From contig OX457032.1 of the NCBI GenBank assembly GCA_949752745.1, positions 10,915,543-10,979,542 of the forward strand: a DNA stretch of 64,000 bases. The letters are read 5' to 3'. Source of the DNA: Protula sp. h YS-2021. Lineage: Eukaryota; Annelida; Polychaeta; Sabellida; Serpulidae. Position numbers and translations under genes: made by a program. Shown in pieces: positions 22,775-34,153 of this stretch (the first letter of the stretch is position 1; every line of letters starts with the position of its first letter). The notes under the pieces were generated by a model. That model had not been told where the DNA came from and did no database searches. It saw nothing but the letters and a program-made list of their open reading frames with translations.

Positions 22775-23654
22775 GACTTTTTCGAACAGTACTGTACTTC
22801 AAAGAGATCATGCTTAACACTTTTAAAATTATCAAAACGACCAGATATGACGTTGCTGACAGAAATGTTTGGTACATGAAAGACAACACAAGTAAATAAT
22901 TTGAGGGCTAAACCTTTATGAGGTTAACCATTTCGTCGATATGAACACTTTATTTTTTGTACACGTGTGAGATCTGTACAGTCTGAAGGGACTACTTCCG
23001 TATAAATTTGCCTCAGCCCATAAAACGTGAGGAGAAATACAAGGCTATTTTGATCGGTTGTAGCATTATTTGACAAACCAGCAAACCATAAGGTACTTCC
23101 CGTCATCAAATGTGAAAGCAAATCCCATTTAATTTGTCAGTAACGAAAGCATTTGGTAATATGCATTTGAGAGAAATTCTTTATGTTTTAGGGACTCACT
23201 CAGTGTTCCTTTATGATAATGCCAGGAGATTCGGTCATTATCTTATGCTATCGACAACCGAAACTTTATGTAGATATATAAATCTACTTCAGCTTGATAA
23301 ATTCTAAAAAGCAAACAAATCACAGACGATATATTGTGGAAGTCACACATTTGAGCTTTGTTGCTCTGGCGACAATTTATCAAGCTCTGCCATTGATGTG
23401 GTCATAAAACTGTGCAATAAGGTTAGACATTATCTGACAGTCATCCACGGCTGACATTTAACTCGGTATTTGATATTTACCGTTTTTATGTTGCCGTGTC
23501 TTGTGGGATGTCAAATCAAAGCTGTTGCGACTATGAACGGCATAAGAATGTACGCCTGCGCGATACGCGATTGCAAGGAGTACCCCTGCTGCATGAAAAT
23601 GATTTATAGCCTAATTGGCTTCAATATTTTAACAGCAAATTTGACTATAGTGGC
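22775..23654. other. Intergenic, nothing firm
   Basis: A cysteine-containing open stretch at 23488-23640 begins MLPCLVGCQIK but has no splice or homology support and runs into the next array. I do not call it a gene. Confidence 0.4.
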
Positions 23655-24070
23655 AGGAGAAGTCGTCTCTGGGAAACTGGAGAAGACACCTCAAGGCAGC
23701 GGAGAAATACCTAAAGGTAGCAGGAAAAGTTCTCTCGCGGCAGCGGCAGAGTTGTCACTATGTAGCGGGAGACGCCATTTCCAGACTGCACGAAGTCTTC
23801 CCTCGTGGAAACTGGAGAAGTGACCTCTAAATAGGGGAGAAGTTCCCACTATGTAGAGGGAGATTTCCCACTAGATAAAAGGAGAAGTTCCCCCTGGGTA
23901 GAGGGAGAAATTCCCACAAGCTAGATGGAGAAACTCCCGATAGGTCGAGGGAGAAGTTTCCACTAGGTAAAGGGAAAAGTTCCCACTATGTATAGGGAGA
24001 AGTCCCCACTAGGTAAAGGGATAAGTGCAAATTAGGCAAAGGGAGCTTTCCCTAGACAGAGGGCGAAGTC
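23655..24070. repeat. ~23-bp minisatellite (GGGAGAAGTTCCCACTAGGT type)
   Basis: About 17 units; the clearest are at 23830-24030 (GTAGAGGGAGAAGTTCCCAC). Each unit contains a short GGGA...TCCC inverted repeat. The left part is more diverged (GGCAGCGGAGAAAT). Confidence 0.85.
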
Positions 24071-25094
24071 GCTTCCAGGCAGGGCTGCCCGAAAAATCTC
24101 CTTTATTTAACCTGAAAAAGGCGAAGTACATATGCTGCACAGAAAAGTATTTGCAGTTTGGCTTTACGCAGTATTTTACCCTGGGCGGAGATACTGAAAC
24201 TATGGCAGTATGTTTCTATTTCTCAGGCCTGATAGCCTAGGAGTAGGCATGGAGTCACTCCGCGTGCTAGAATATGTACGAAGTCACTTTTCATGCATTC
24301 TTTGAGACCCTCTCCGTTCTCACTTATGTTCTGATACTTTAAATCACCGTTTTGCCTTATTTTCTGAACAGCTGAAAGACTGTCATTTCATATGTGCGAT
24401 AACGTCTGTTTTCCACGTCAAAGAAATTAAACAGACAAAAAAACGACAATAAGCGAACGTTTTTATAAGCGTTGGAGATTGGACAATAGATATATCTACC
24501 TCAAACAGACCTCGAACATAAAATAAAAAAAAATTTTAAAAATTCAGATTGCTTCCCAAGCTGTTCCGTCCTTTTTAATTTTTTAACTTTTAATAAAATA
24601 TGACGTTTTAAGAAAAATAAGTAAGAAAAAAAGCAAAAAGGATTTAACTTAAACAAAAAAACTTAATTAAAGAAAGAGAAAACAGCAAGAATTGTGATGA
24701 AAACAGTACAGAAAAAGAAAGAAAATGAATTAAGAAAGAAATTAACGCAAAGAACCAAATAAAGATAGATAGATAGACAGAAAGACTATTTGACTCGCAA
24801 CTTACGAGGACCATAAAGATACTTCAAACTGCCATCTTGCAATTATGAACAGCGCAAAACTGACATCTCAGAAACAGAATTGTGGTGTATTTTCTAAGCA
24901 TAAAGAGACGAGGCCTGTATACTTCAAAGTGACTACTGTGTCATCACCACTTTGGATTGTATCTTTTCTTATGCTGTTAAATTATTCATGCAGCTCAGTC
25001 GAGACTTATTTACCCGCTGGGCGATAACTGGCGCATTAAGGTGTTGTCTGTAGTGCTTACGAAAGCAATAGCTGGTTAAGGCGAATGTGTCCCA
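24071..25094. other. Intergenic with an A-rich patch
   Basis: 24510-24780 is strongly A-rich (AAAGAAAG and AAACAAAAAAAC words). 24240-24430 is unique, balanced-composition DNA. No gene was recognised. Confidence 0.4.
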
Positions 25095-25340
25095 AATGTG
25101 GATGAGAGGGATGGGGTGACACAGGGAAATAGTGGGGGAAAGACCCCGTGAATTCTTCTACAAGTGCAGTAAAACCTCAGGAGAGCGGACGCGAGGGGTG
25201 GGATAACACAGGGAAACAGTGGGTGAAAGACCCTGTGAATTCTGCTGCAAGTAAATAAAACCTCAGATCTGGAGTGACGCAGTGAAATGGTGAATTAAAG
25301 ACTCCTTGATTTCTGTTAAAACTACGGTAAAACCTAATGC
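25095..25340. repeat. ~90-95 bp tandem repeat with pogo-like ends
   Basis: Three diverging units of GTGACACAGGGAAATAGTGG, AAAGACCCCGTGAATTCT and GCAGTAAAACCTCAG (25167, about 25255, about 25329). The last word resembles a pogo-type transposon terminus, so the array may have grown from a transposon end. Confidence 0.75.
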
Positions 25341-25649
25341 CAGGACTCCGATAAACAAGACTCCCTATTGTTCAGTCCCTTTTTTGTTTCTCATTCGTTT
25401 TCATAATAAATAAACCTCAATAAACCGGACACCGAACACCCGGTTGGTAATACAAGCTTTACTGCATAAAGACCCTAACATGCCGGACGCAGCAGTTACG
25501 ACCATGATATTTGTATACCTGAGCATCCATTGTGTGCTATCGCCTTACATCTTGATGACTTTGAGGCAAAATGCTAAGAACAGAAGATTTCATTCATCTT
25601 GGGGTGAAGGAGCAAGACGTAACCTTGATTTGATGGAGAACTGGAACGA

Positions 25650-25855
25650 ATACATACTTACATACACGAATCCATATTTATATGCAAGAATACATACCTA
25701 TACGCACGAATCCATACTTACGTACACGAATCCATATTTATATGCAAGAATACCTACCTATACAAACGAATCCATACTAACGTACACGAATCCATATTTA
25801 TGTACAAGAATACATACCTATACAAACGAATCCATACTAACGTACACGAATTACT
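25650..25855. repeat. 60-bp tandem repeat, ~3.5 copies
   Basis: Unit GAATCCATATTTATATGCAA, GAATACATACCTATACGCAC, GAATCCATACTTACGTACAC. It is itself built of three related 20-mers, and the 60-bp period keeps a plus frame open. Confidence 0.9.
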
Positions 25856-25975
25856 TAGAGCACATTTAGCATGAATGACACAGGATTGTTCTTTCGAGCA
25901 CGTCCAAACAAGTCATGTTCGAAACTGTGAGACGTGAACATCTTTATACGGACAAAACGTTATGATGCTGTTGCT

Positions 25976-25995
25976 TTATATATATATATATATCT

Positions 25996-26084
<89 letters not shown>
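25976..26084. repeat. (TA)n/(TG)n microsatellite
   Basis: A short TATATA run at about 25977-25993 leads into an uninterrupted TG dinucleotide tract at about 25999-26084. Confidence 0.97.
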
Positions 26085-26085
<1 letters not shown>

Positions 26086-26096
26086 ATACCCTACAC

Positions 26097-26158
26097 CCCT
26101 CTAAATAGGACAAATTAGCTCAGTCCTGTCGGTGTCCGGTATAGTGAGATTTTACTTA
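26097..26158 (-). other. pogo-like terminal fragment, inverted
   Basis: The reverse complement reads GTAAAATCTCACTATACCGG, ACACCGACAGGACTGAGC. This resembles the CAGTAAAACCTC...CCGGACACCGA words at 25167 and 25395-25440 but in opposite orientation. It may be the right end of one decayed element whose left end lies at 25167. Confidence 0.4.
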
Positions 26159-27480
26159 TGCGGTGTATCTACCCTTTTATTAGAGTTATGGTTTCGGTTA
26201 ATTTTTCCCCGCCCTATCCTGCAGTCGTTTTGAATACTGTAGTGGCCTATGATTCCAGCTGCAGAAAATTTTCAGAACACTTGGGCTGTTGACTTGGGAG
26301 TAAAAGACGCTTGATCGGTCACGTGGCAATTACATCCAATCAGAAAACAGCCCCATCCTTCACTCCCGTAAATGCTCCAGCCTAGATATTTTGATCAAAA
26401 ATTGCTTGGATCAACGAATTGCTAGAAAACTGTCTATCAGGGCAAAAATAAAAATGATCTTTTAAGAACAGATACTTCGACTCTCTTAATTTTGAAATTA
26501 ACATTTTAACAATCTTATTATTTAAACGTTCATTATGAGCTTTAAGAACTCGTAAAAGTTTTCGAGAGCAGAAGGTGCCCAAAGAAACACTTATAGCCAT
26601 TGCTCGCAGCTGCCAACAGAAGGTTACTTAGCATTAAAAATGCAATCAGAGGGTAGAAGAGACCACGGCTTGCTGTTCCCATGGCGATTCTTAGTTTATT
26701 AATCAGCCTAACGTGTCAGAGCATAAGACTGCCATGATTCATTTAGCATAGATTAACAAATTACTATTACATTTCTCCCATGACATTACCAATGAATTCA
26801 CCCTACAGCTTTTGGCGTTAACAATTCTAATAATTCGGCAGTATATTGCCTGTCTACTTCACAACAGAAGCTCTCCTTAGACTGAACACATAACCCAATC
26901 AGGATTTAAAACAGAATCTGGATATTTCCTAGCAGATTTTAAAACACAACAGCACAAGTTTTGCTAGAGATTCGTTGAAAACATAAGAAGTTGCTTTTCA
27001 TAAATACAAATTAAAACTGTGCATATACAAAATCTAAAGTACTGGATTCTAGGACTGCGGAGTTGGGATTTAAAATGGCTGCTTTTTTAAAACGGTAAGT
27101 GCATTTGTTCTTCCTTGTTCAAATATTCATATTCTAAAAATCTTTGACAGCCCTGAGTGACTTAAGACTTTTTGTCCAAAATATTTGTAATAATATTATA
27201 ATAATCAGACTTTTTTAAGCACAGCGATACTTGGCGATAATCAGAATTTTTATTTAAAGCGCACCCATATTTTATGACAATCAGATATGTGTTTAAAGTA
27301 CACCCACACATTACATAAAAAAACCAACAACTCTTTATAAAATACCAGTTGGAAAAATGTCTGTAAAAAGAGCAGATATTCATCCTGTTACTGTTTTACT
27401 TACAGGGACACGAACTCCCTCAATCGTTCCAACGCTTCTGCCGCAGCCTTAAGCGAAAAAAAAATTGACACAATCGCCCC
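26159..27480. other. Intergenic, unique sequence
   Basis: No array and no gene recognised. 26230-26350 and 26640-26760 are balanced-composition unique DNA. The rest is AT-rich. Confidence 0.4.
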
Positions 27481-27502
27481 CCACCCCCCCCCCCCCCTCC
27501 CC
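27481..27502. repeat. poly-C tract
   Basis: A C-run with one T interruption. Similar C-runs occur at about 28802-28817, 29175-29188 and 35099-35112, with G-runs at 6289-6298 and about 34541-34551. A T-rich tract lies at 27918-27960. Confidence 0.9.
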
Positions 27503-28290
27503 AAGAAAAAAAACAAAAACGACAAGAACCCCACCCCAATTGTTTTATAATTAAAATACAAAAGGGGGAAAATCGATCTCTGGACGCGAGAAAACTGTGG
27601 GCACAGGAGCTGTAATTGTGGTCTGTGAACTTGTCAGTCAACTGGAAATTGAGGAGCATCGTGCGAAATTTATAAACCCGAAGGTTAATAGCCCCCTTGT
27701 GCGCTATAGTTTATAGAGGTTTCACATCTTGGGTAATAGCTCGTTGTGTTAAATTGTAGCAGCAATATGCGTGAATGGGTGTATACCATACGTGTCAATG
27801 CCGGCAAAGTGCCCTTCTATCGCCCAATTGACATGAGATTCATTTTCAGCAAATTTCCCCAAAGAAAAGGCTGTGCTAAAACTGGCTGCAGAAAAATCCA
27901 ACGCCTTTCCCTTTGCGTTTTTTTTTTTTCTTTTGTTTTTTTTTTTTCTGTCTTTTGTTTTGTGTTGTATTTGTTAAAAGCCTGTTTTATGTTTTCGGCA
28001 AACTCAATATTTACGTAAGTTTCGTGAGTGCCATTAGTCGTTGAATTTGGTGAATAGTTCTTAGCTGTTGCAAATTATGATTTTTTCAATTTTTATTTAT
28101 TTATTTATTTTTGTGGCAGCCCAGGCCCAAAAACAGTTTCAGATCGCAGATTTACCATTATTTCATGCTTTCTATTTAAGCTTTATCGATCTAGAATTTT
28201 TGGTAAGGCAATTACAAAGCAAGCTGCAAGTTTTTTACAATTTAACAAAAAGGAATTTATCTTGCATTTCAACTTGTGTGAGACAAACTG

Positions 28291-28403
28291 AAGAGGGAGG
28301 GGGTGGGGTGTTTTGAGGGAGGGGGTGGGGTGGTTTGAGGGAGGGGTTGGGGTGGTTTGAGGGAGGGGTGGGGTGGTTTGAGGGAGGGGTGGGGTGGTTT
28401 GTT
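28291..28403 (+). repeat. G-rich ~24-bp tandem repeat
   Basis: Five units of GAGGGAGGGGTGGGGTGGTTT. Every unit has at least three G-runs of three or more, so the plus strand has strong G-quadruplex potential. Confidence 0.9.
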
Positions 28404-31400
28404 CAGAGGTCGAGGGTGTTCGACGTGTGTGATTGCAGAGCTTGTTGTTGCATGTCGGTATATGACTTCGTTAATATAAAAAGTTATTTCAATACTTAAA
28501 ATAAAAATAATGTTATTACACTATTGAGAGACCGTAAAATAAAGCATGACTTGTTTTAAAACTCCGGGCAATAATTTCTTTCTATATTTAGTAAGCCTTG
28601 TAAGAGCATAACTGATGCCCTAATGTGTATGTTTCTCTAACTGAAGTCGAAATCCGTCTAGTTTATTTGTCAGGATTTAATATTCATTTTCTTCTGACTT
28701 CGTGCTCTGGAAACGTTTAGATTATTGTTTTTATTGTTCATTTGCAGCAACTTTAGTCTTAAAAACTGCTATAATGTTCTCCTCCCCACTACCTGGTAAT
28801 TCCCCCCCCCCCCCCCCGCCCTATTGGTATCAATTTCTAAAAAGAATATTAAGTTGAATATACAAGAAAGCGCTTCTTGGATAATGTGGATGTTATTTAT
28901 GATTATTTTAGCGATCAAGGAATATCCACCTAGGCTCTCTAAAATGCTAAAAAGGATATTAAGAGAAAAATATAGGACGTTCTAATCAAGGATGGTTTTT
29001 AATATTTTGTTTGAATTATATCGAATTTAGTCAATAAAGCAGTTCAAGTTCGTTTTATACAGTTTAATTGAGTCCATTTATTTTCACGAACAAATATTAT
29101 CAAATATATTTACACGCAAAAAGTTCGAGGGGGGGCTAAATATACTGGAGGGGGAAGGATAGCCTAGTGTAGCTTCCCCCCCCCCCCCAGGAGTGAAGCT
29201 GTACAGGGTGGGGGGAGTAAGATAGCCTGTTACACCGGAAGCAGTTCAATCCAGCGCTTGTTGTAGTCATTGGGGCTATTCCGGATGCTTCAGCGTAACA
29301 GTGCATTGTTTCGTGAAGCAACACTTCAGCATGTCTGAATAAGAGAACATGAGAGCCTATATGGCCATGCCTGTTGATAATAATGTAACCTTTGAGAATT
29401 ATTGGATGATATTTGCTGAAGGAAGGGTAATGCGATATCTTATATGTCTGCTCAGAGAAGCAGTACCACGTACGCAGTGCTGCTGGCTGGCTTACAGTCT
29501 CAACAAATGCAAATCGGTATCTTTCTTCCATTTTTCTTCCATTAAGCCACTATTTTTGTGTGAAACGTTTAAAATTCAAACCGTTCCAAATTTAGTTAAA
29601 TTGGGCAAAAAAGGCGAAAACATGAAATTGGTAGTAGATTAGTCGGTCCTATATCAGGGATAAATGAAACAAGCATAAAAATGAAATTTTTAAACGGTAA
29701 GACGGATGTTTGCAGGGATACAGTGTGTTATGCTTGCATGCAAAATTTTAAAATGCACTTTTCTTCCAAATATTGGCTTTCTCGTGTTTAAATTGTTATT
29801 GTGAATAATTTGAAAAGTCTACACATTCCATGGCTCTTCTTAGTGCACCTTTCATGGTGGGGTCTTCCCAAATCACCTACAATTCCATCATTGTTTAAGG
29901 GAAATACATGGCCAAAAATTCAATATAAAAATAGGTAGTTTATTGATAGGAGGTTGTTCCTGTTCGTTAACTGACATTTCAGCTCATCTGGCTGGGTTTT
30001 TAATTATTGATTAAGAATTCCACAGAGTCCACAGTTGAAGCAGGAAACTTAATTAGCTATCGAGCCCGCAGCCCATGTCTAGTGGCCTCAGGTGTGTTAT
30101 GAGCAAAGCAACTAGTTTATATTTCCATAGCTTTTAGTTTTATTACGTCACTCCCGCAGTTAAATATGATACGGTTTGGAACAGAACGTGGATTGTGGCT
30201 AGTTTTGTCTTGAAACAGTGATATTTTGGTGGTATATTTTAGTGACATTTTAGAGTCATATTTTAGTGATATATTTTACTGGTTTATCATGTCAAAGCGA
30301 GGCTAAGAAAAAAAAATTGCTGAAGATTTCTATTTCTTCAGTTTGATAAGATGTTTTGATAAACAATAGTTAATTCGCGTTCGTCTTTATTCGTGTCAAT
30401 TCGGGAACAATCGCGTCAAACCGTAAACATATTATGTGGCATTTTAGCTGCAGATAAATTCAATAATCGTCCATGCTAAATGAATAATAACCAAGCCTTG
30501 CGGGGTGGAGCTTGGAGTCGAATAGAATGGAAGAGAGGGTATGGGTTGAGGTGCAGCGTCAATGCATACATTCACATTAGCACTCACTCACTGGGGTGAC
30601 TCTGGCCCATCTAGATGCAGCTGGAAGCAGACCCTCTCTTTCCAAGGGTCCGAGAGTATATGTGAGTGGTTTTCTGACAAATCAGTGAGCGAGCCATTAG
30701 AACTTCTTCAAAGACAATTCGACCTTCACGCTGTATTGCCCAGGAATACCTGAACCATTCCCCTCCACAGAATGCCGAACGCGAATGCATTTTGATTGTG
30801 GACCGACAGCACGCATGCGCATTTCGCGCACATCCTTCAGTTGGCTTTAAGCCACATGGATTTTAGTGGGTTTGGGGACTACGACTGGCACAGCTCTTCT
30901 AAAAGTATAATCGCAATGGTGAAATCCTTTCAACACAAAATTATTGGCTTTGTTTTATAAAAGCAATTTGGATACATTAAAGATTTCATACAGGTGCAAA
31001 CGAATTTGGTCTTCAACAACAAAGACGAGCCTTGGAAAAGCACTTCGCGACAAGAATACGGCGCTTTGCGGTTAAAAAGACGATTCCTAAACAAAAATAT
31101 CTTATAAAAATTAATTTAAACATTGAATTTCTAAACTGGAACCAATGATTTGAGCGGGATATTAAAGTACATGCTTCTTGTAACTACGTTAGACAAATAT
31201 GGCTTTTTATTACGCAAAGAAAGCTCAGTGGTTTGCGCAAGATGTTTGGACATCAACCAAAAGGTATGTTCATTATGAATATCGCAAGTTCAGAAAATAG
31301 TCACTGCTATAGGCACGTACCTTTTTTATGTTTTTGTAATTTAATATTGCGAAGTAGAAATGTTTCTTCCCTTTTTCATTTTTATTATTATTTCATTCAT

Positions 31401-31626
31401 TTGCTTGTGATGTGCTGCAGAATAAATATTGTGTTTATTTTATTTATTTATTTATTTATTGTATTAATTTGCTCTCTAAGTTAAAAACTTTTAATTACAG
31501 TATCTTTTTATTTTTAAATCAAACTTGAATACAGAATAAAAATTTAATTTTAATAAAATTCGAAGACAAAACCTACTAATACTTTTTGAATATTATATTT
31601 TATAGGTATGATGTGATATAAAAATT
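28404..31626. other. Intergenic, nothing firm
   Basis: Contains the C-runs at 28802 and 29175. 29985-30125 is a balanced-composition unique block with homeodomain-type words (TTAATTATTGATTAAG, CTTAATTAGC). 31440-31462 is a short TTTA repeat. No coding region was supported. Confidence 0.4.
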
Positions 31627-31627
31627 A

Positions 31628-31741
<114 letters not shown>

Positions 31742-31871
31742 CAGAGGTACAATAAATAATTTGTGGGACAAAGTGTAGCCATTTTTGGTTTATGGCGGTG
31801 TTTAATATTAGAGCGGAGCAAAACGATTCGAGCAGATACGAGCTTCACACTTCAACTGCTCATTTTCATAG

Positions 31872-31991
<120 letters not shown>

Positions 31992-32168
31992 CAAAGGGAG
32001 AATGGTTTTTGCATGTGGGTTAATAAAGAAGCATAACGTCAGGGCATTCTGGTGTCGTGTTACGAGGACAGTAGACTCTGTCGATAGGACCACCTGAGAA
32101 TCAAACTATCGTAGAATGCAGACCTGGTTTATGTGGAACCGTTGTGGTTCGCTGTCAGTACAGAAGTG

Positions 32169-32537
32169 TCACTGAGATAAAATGACATCCACATCACGGC
32201 CACGATTGGTCGATTCCCAATAGTGGACTTCATTCACAGGTTTGACTGCATTTGATTTCACTGCCAATGTTGCAATATATGAATACTTCAATTCTTTCAC
32301 AATTAGCATCGTATTTTCTTCGAATAGGCTCACAAAACCCTCAATACCAGTTTCGAGAATCTCCATCTTTCTTTTCTTTAATAAGCCACAGTTAAGCATC
32401 TCGTCAACAGAAAAAAAACTAATTAATTCTGTTTCTGTTTTTTTTATTAAAGCTTTTATCATTTTGAAGTTACAGAAGCAATCAGAAAATACACAGCAAA
32501 ACATTCGATAGCAGAGAAAGAGATGGAATTGCCTGGT
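32169..32537 (-). CDS. Unassigned possible exon (hypothetical)
   Basis: A minus-strand frame of about 120 codons has ordinary amino-acid composition and ends ...RGRDVDVILSQ and TGA. A reasonable acceptor (AATTTTAATTTGCAG) lies immediately upstream at about 32538-32552. The segment IEGFVSLFEENTMLIVKEL looks like folded protein rather than repeat. No family is recognised, no partner exon was found, and the opposite strand is also open, so it may be chance or a fragment of a mobile element. Confidence 0.22.
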   Translation of the reverse strand, partial: TRQFHLFLCYRMFCCVFSDCFCNFKMIKALIKKTETELISFFSVDEMLNCGLLKKRKMEILETGIEGFVSLFEENTMLIVKELKYSYIATLAVKSNAVKPVNEVHYWESTNRGRDVDVILSQ

Positions 32538-32749
32538 AGAAAACTGCAAATTAAAATTGTAATTTTTATCTCTTTAAAACTGGATTTTGTTTGCGCGATA
32601 AATTATTAATCTTAGTTGCAAATGAAGCGATGGCGGGAAAATTGTTTGGTTACAAAGTTACTAGGTTTAAAAGATATTTCTAGCAAGTTAATTCAAATGC
32701 AAGCGTGGGGGAGGGGGAGGTGCTGGTGGGCGGGGCGTTGAGTAAACAT

Positions 32750-33546
32750 TTGCTCAGGACAACCATACCGCGATATCACGTAAGATTCAGGACAACCGTA
32801 AGGCGATATCGCGTGAGATTCAGGACAACCATACCGCGATATCGCGTAATATTCAGGACAACCATATGGCGATATCGCGCAAGATTCAGGACAACCATAC
32901 GGCGATATCGCGTAAGATTCAGGACAACCATACGGTGATATCAAGTAATATTCAGGACAACCATACGGCGATATCACGTAAGAGTCAGGACAACCATACA
33001 GCGATATCACGTAATATTCAGGACAACCATACCGCGATAGCGCGCAAGAATCAGGACAACCATACCGCGATATCACGTAAGATTCAGGACAACCATACCG
33101 CGATATCGCGTAAGAATCAGGACAACCATACAGTGATATCACGTAAGATTCAGGACAACCATATCGCGATATCACGTAAGATTCAGGACAACCATATGGC
33201 GATATCGCGCAAGATTCAGGACAACCATATCGCGATATCACGTAAGATTCAGGACAACCATACCGCGATTTCAAGTAATATTCAGGACAACCATACGGTG
33301 ATATCACGTAAGATTCAGGACAACCATACCGCGATATCGCGTAAGATTCAGGACAACCATACCGCGATTTCAAGTAATATTCAGGACAACCATACGGTGA
33401 TATCGCGTAAGATTCAGGACAACCATACGGCGATATCACGTAAGATTCGGGACAACCATACTGCGATATCGCGTAAGATTCAGGACAGCCATACCGCGAT
33501 ATCGCGTAAGATTCAGGACAACCACACTGCGATATCGCGTAACTTT
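32750..33546. repeat. 33-bp minisatellite, ~24 copies
   Basis: Unit ACCATACCGCGATATCGCGT plus AAGATTCAGGACA. Each unit carries the near-palindrome GCGATATCGC. Because 33 is a multiple of three and the unit lacks stops in the used frames, ~290-codon frames are open on both strands, reading as 11-residue repeats (AISRKIQDNHT on plus, YGCPESYAISR on minus). Variation is concentrated at the bases around the palindrome. Confidence 0.95.
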
Positions 33547-33553
33547 CATCTAC

Positions 33554-34153
33554 TCCCAGCAAACATTAAGACGTCAGAAAGACGTCGGGTCGACGTCGTC
33601 GTGACCCGACGTTTCCGACGTGGGACTGACGTGCCGGTTGTGGTTGTATATGAAATGGAACCGACGTCGGGTTTTCAAGGTCAGAATGACGTCGGGTTCC
33701 GACCTAAATCCGACGTCGGAATTAAGTCGGTTTTATGTTGTATATGAAATTGGAACCGACGTCGGATTGAAACTTACTAGAGTTATATAATTAATAGATA
33801 ATTAATCATTCAACTGCTATTGTGAAATACATACGAAAGCATTTTCCATGTACATTTTTACAATCTAGGAAGAAAATACCGACGCGCCATCAAAATTCTA
33901 AAATTTTCATGTAAAAATTACGTTTTTTCTTCCTCTTTTTCAAAATGACTTCCATTTCCGGTGAGCGATAATAATGTTCGTCGCTTTTTGGTCATTTTTG
34001 CAACGTCGGAATGACGTCAGAAAACCGACGTCGCGTGGACGTCGAAATAAAGTCGGGTTTGGGGGTAATAGGTCAGAATATGGTTGTGAAGTCGTCGCGA
34101 CCAAAATCCAACCTTGTTTTTTCAACCAAAGAAGACGTCGGTTGTTTGCCGGG
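33554..34153. mobile_element. GACGTC-rich non-autonomous TIR element
   Basis: The left end is CCCAGCAAAC (33555). The reverse complement of the right end is CCCGGCAAAC (ending 34153). CTAC at 33550-33553 and at 34154-34157 may be a 4-bp target duplication. The inside is packed with GACGTCGG words on both strands and has an internal ~96-bp partial duplication around TTGTATATGAAAT-GGAACC (33645 and 33741). No transposase frame is visible. It begins 8 bases after the 33-bp array ends. Confidence 0.65.

Noticed and set aside
23470..23823. 117-codon plus frame with a hydrophobic start and cysteines
   Set aside because: The second half is inside the 23-bp minisatellite. There is no splice signal or recognisable domain.
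32693..33747. Two ~290-codon frames on opposite strands
   Set aside because: Both are generated by the 33-bp minisatellite. There is no start, splice or domain evidence, and the peptides are pure 11-residue repeats.
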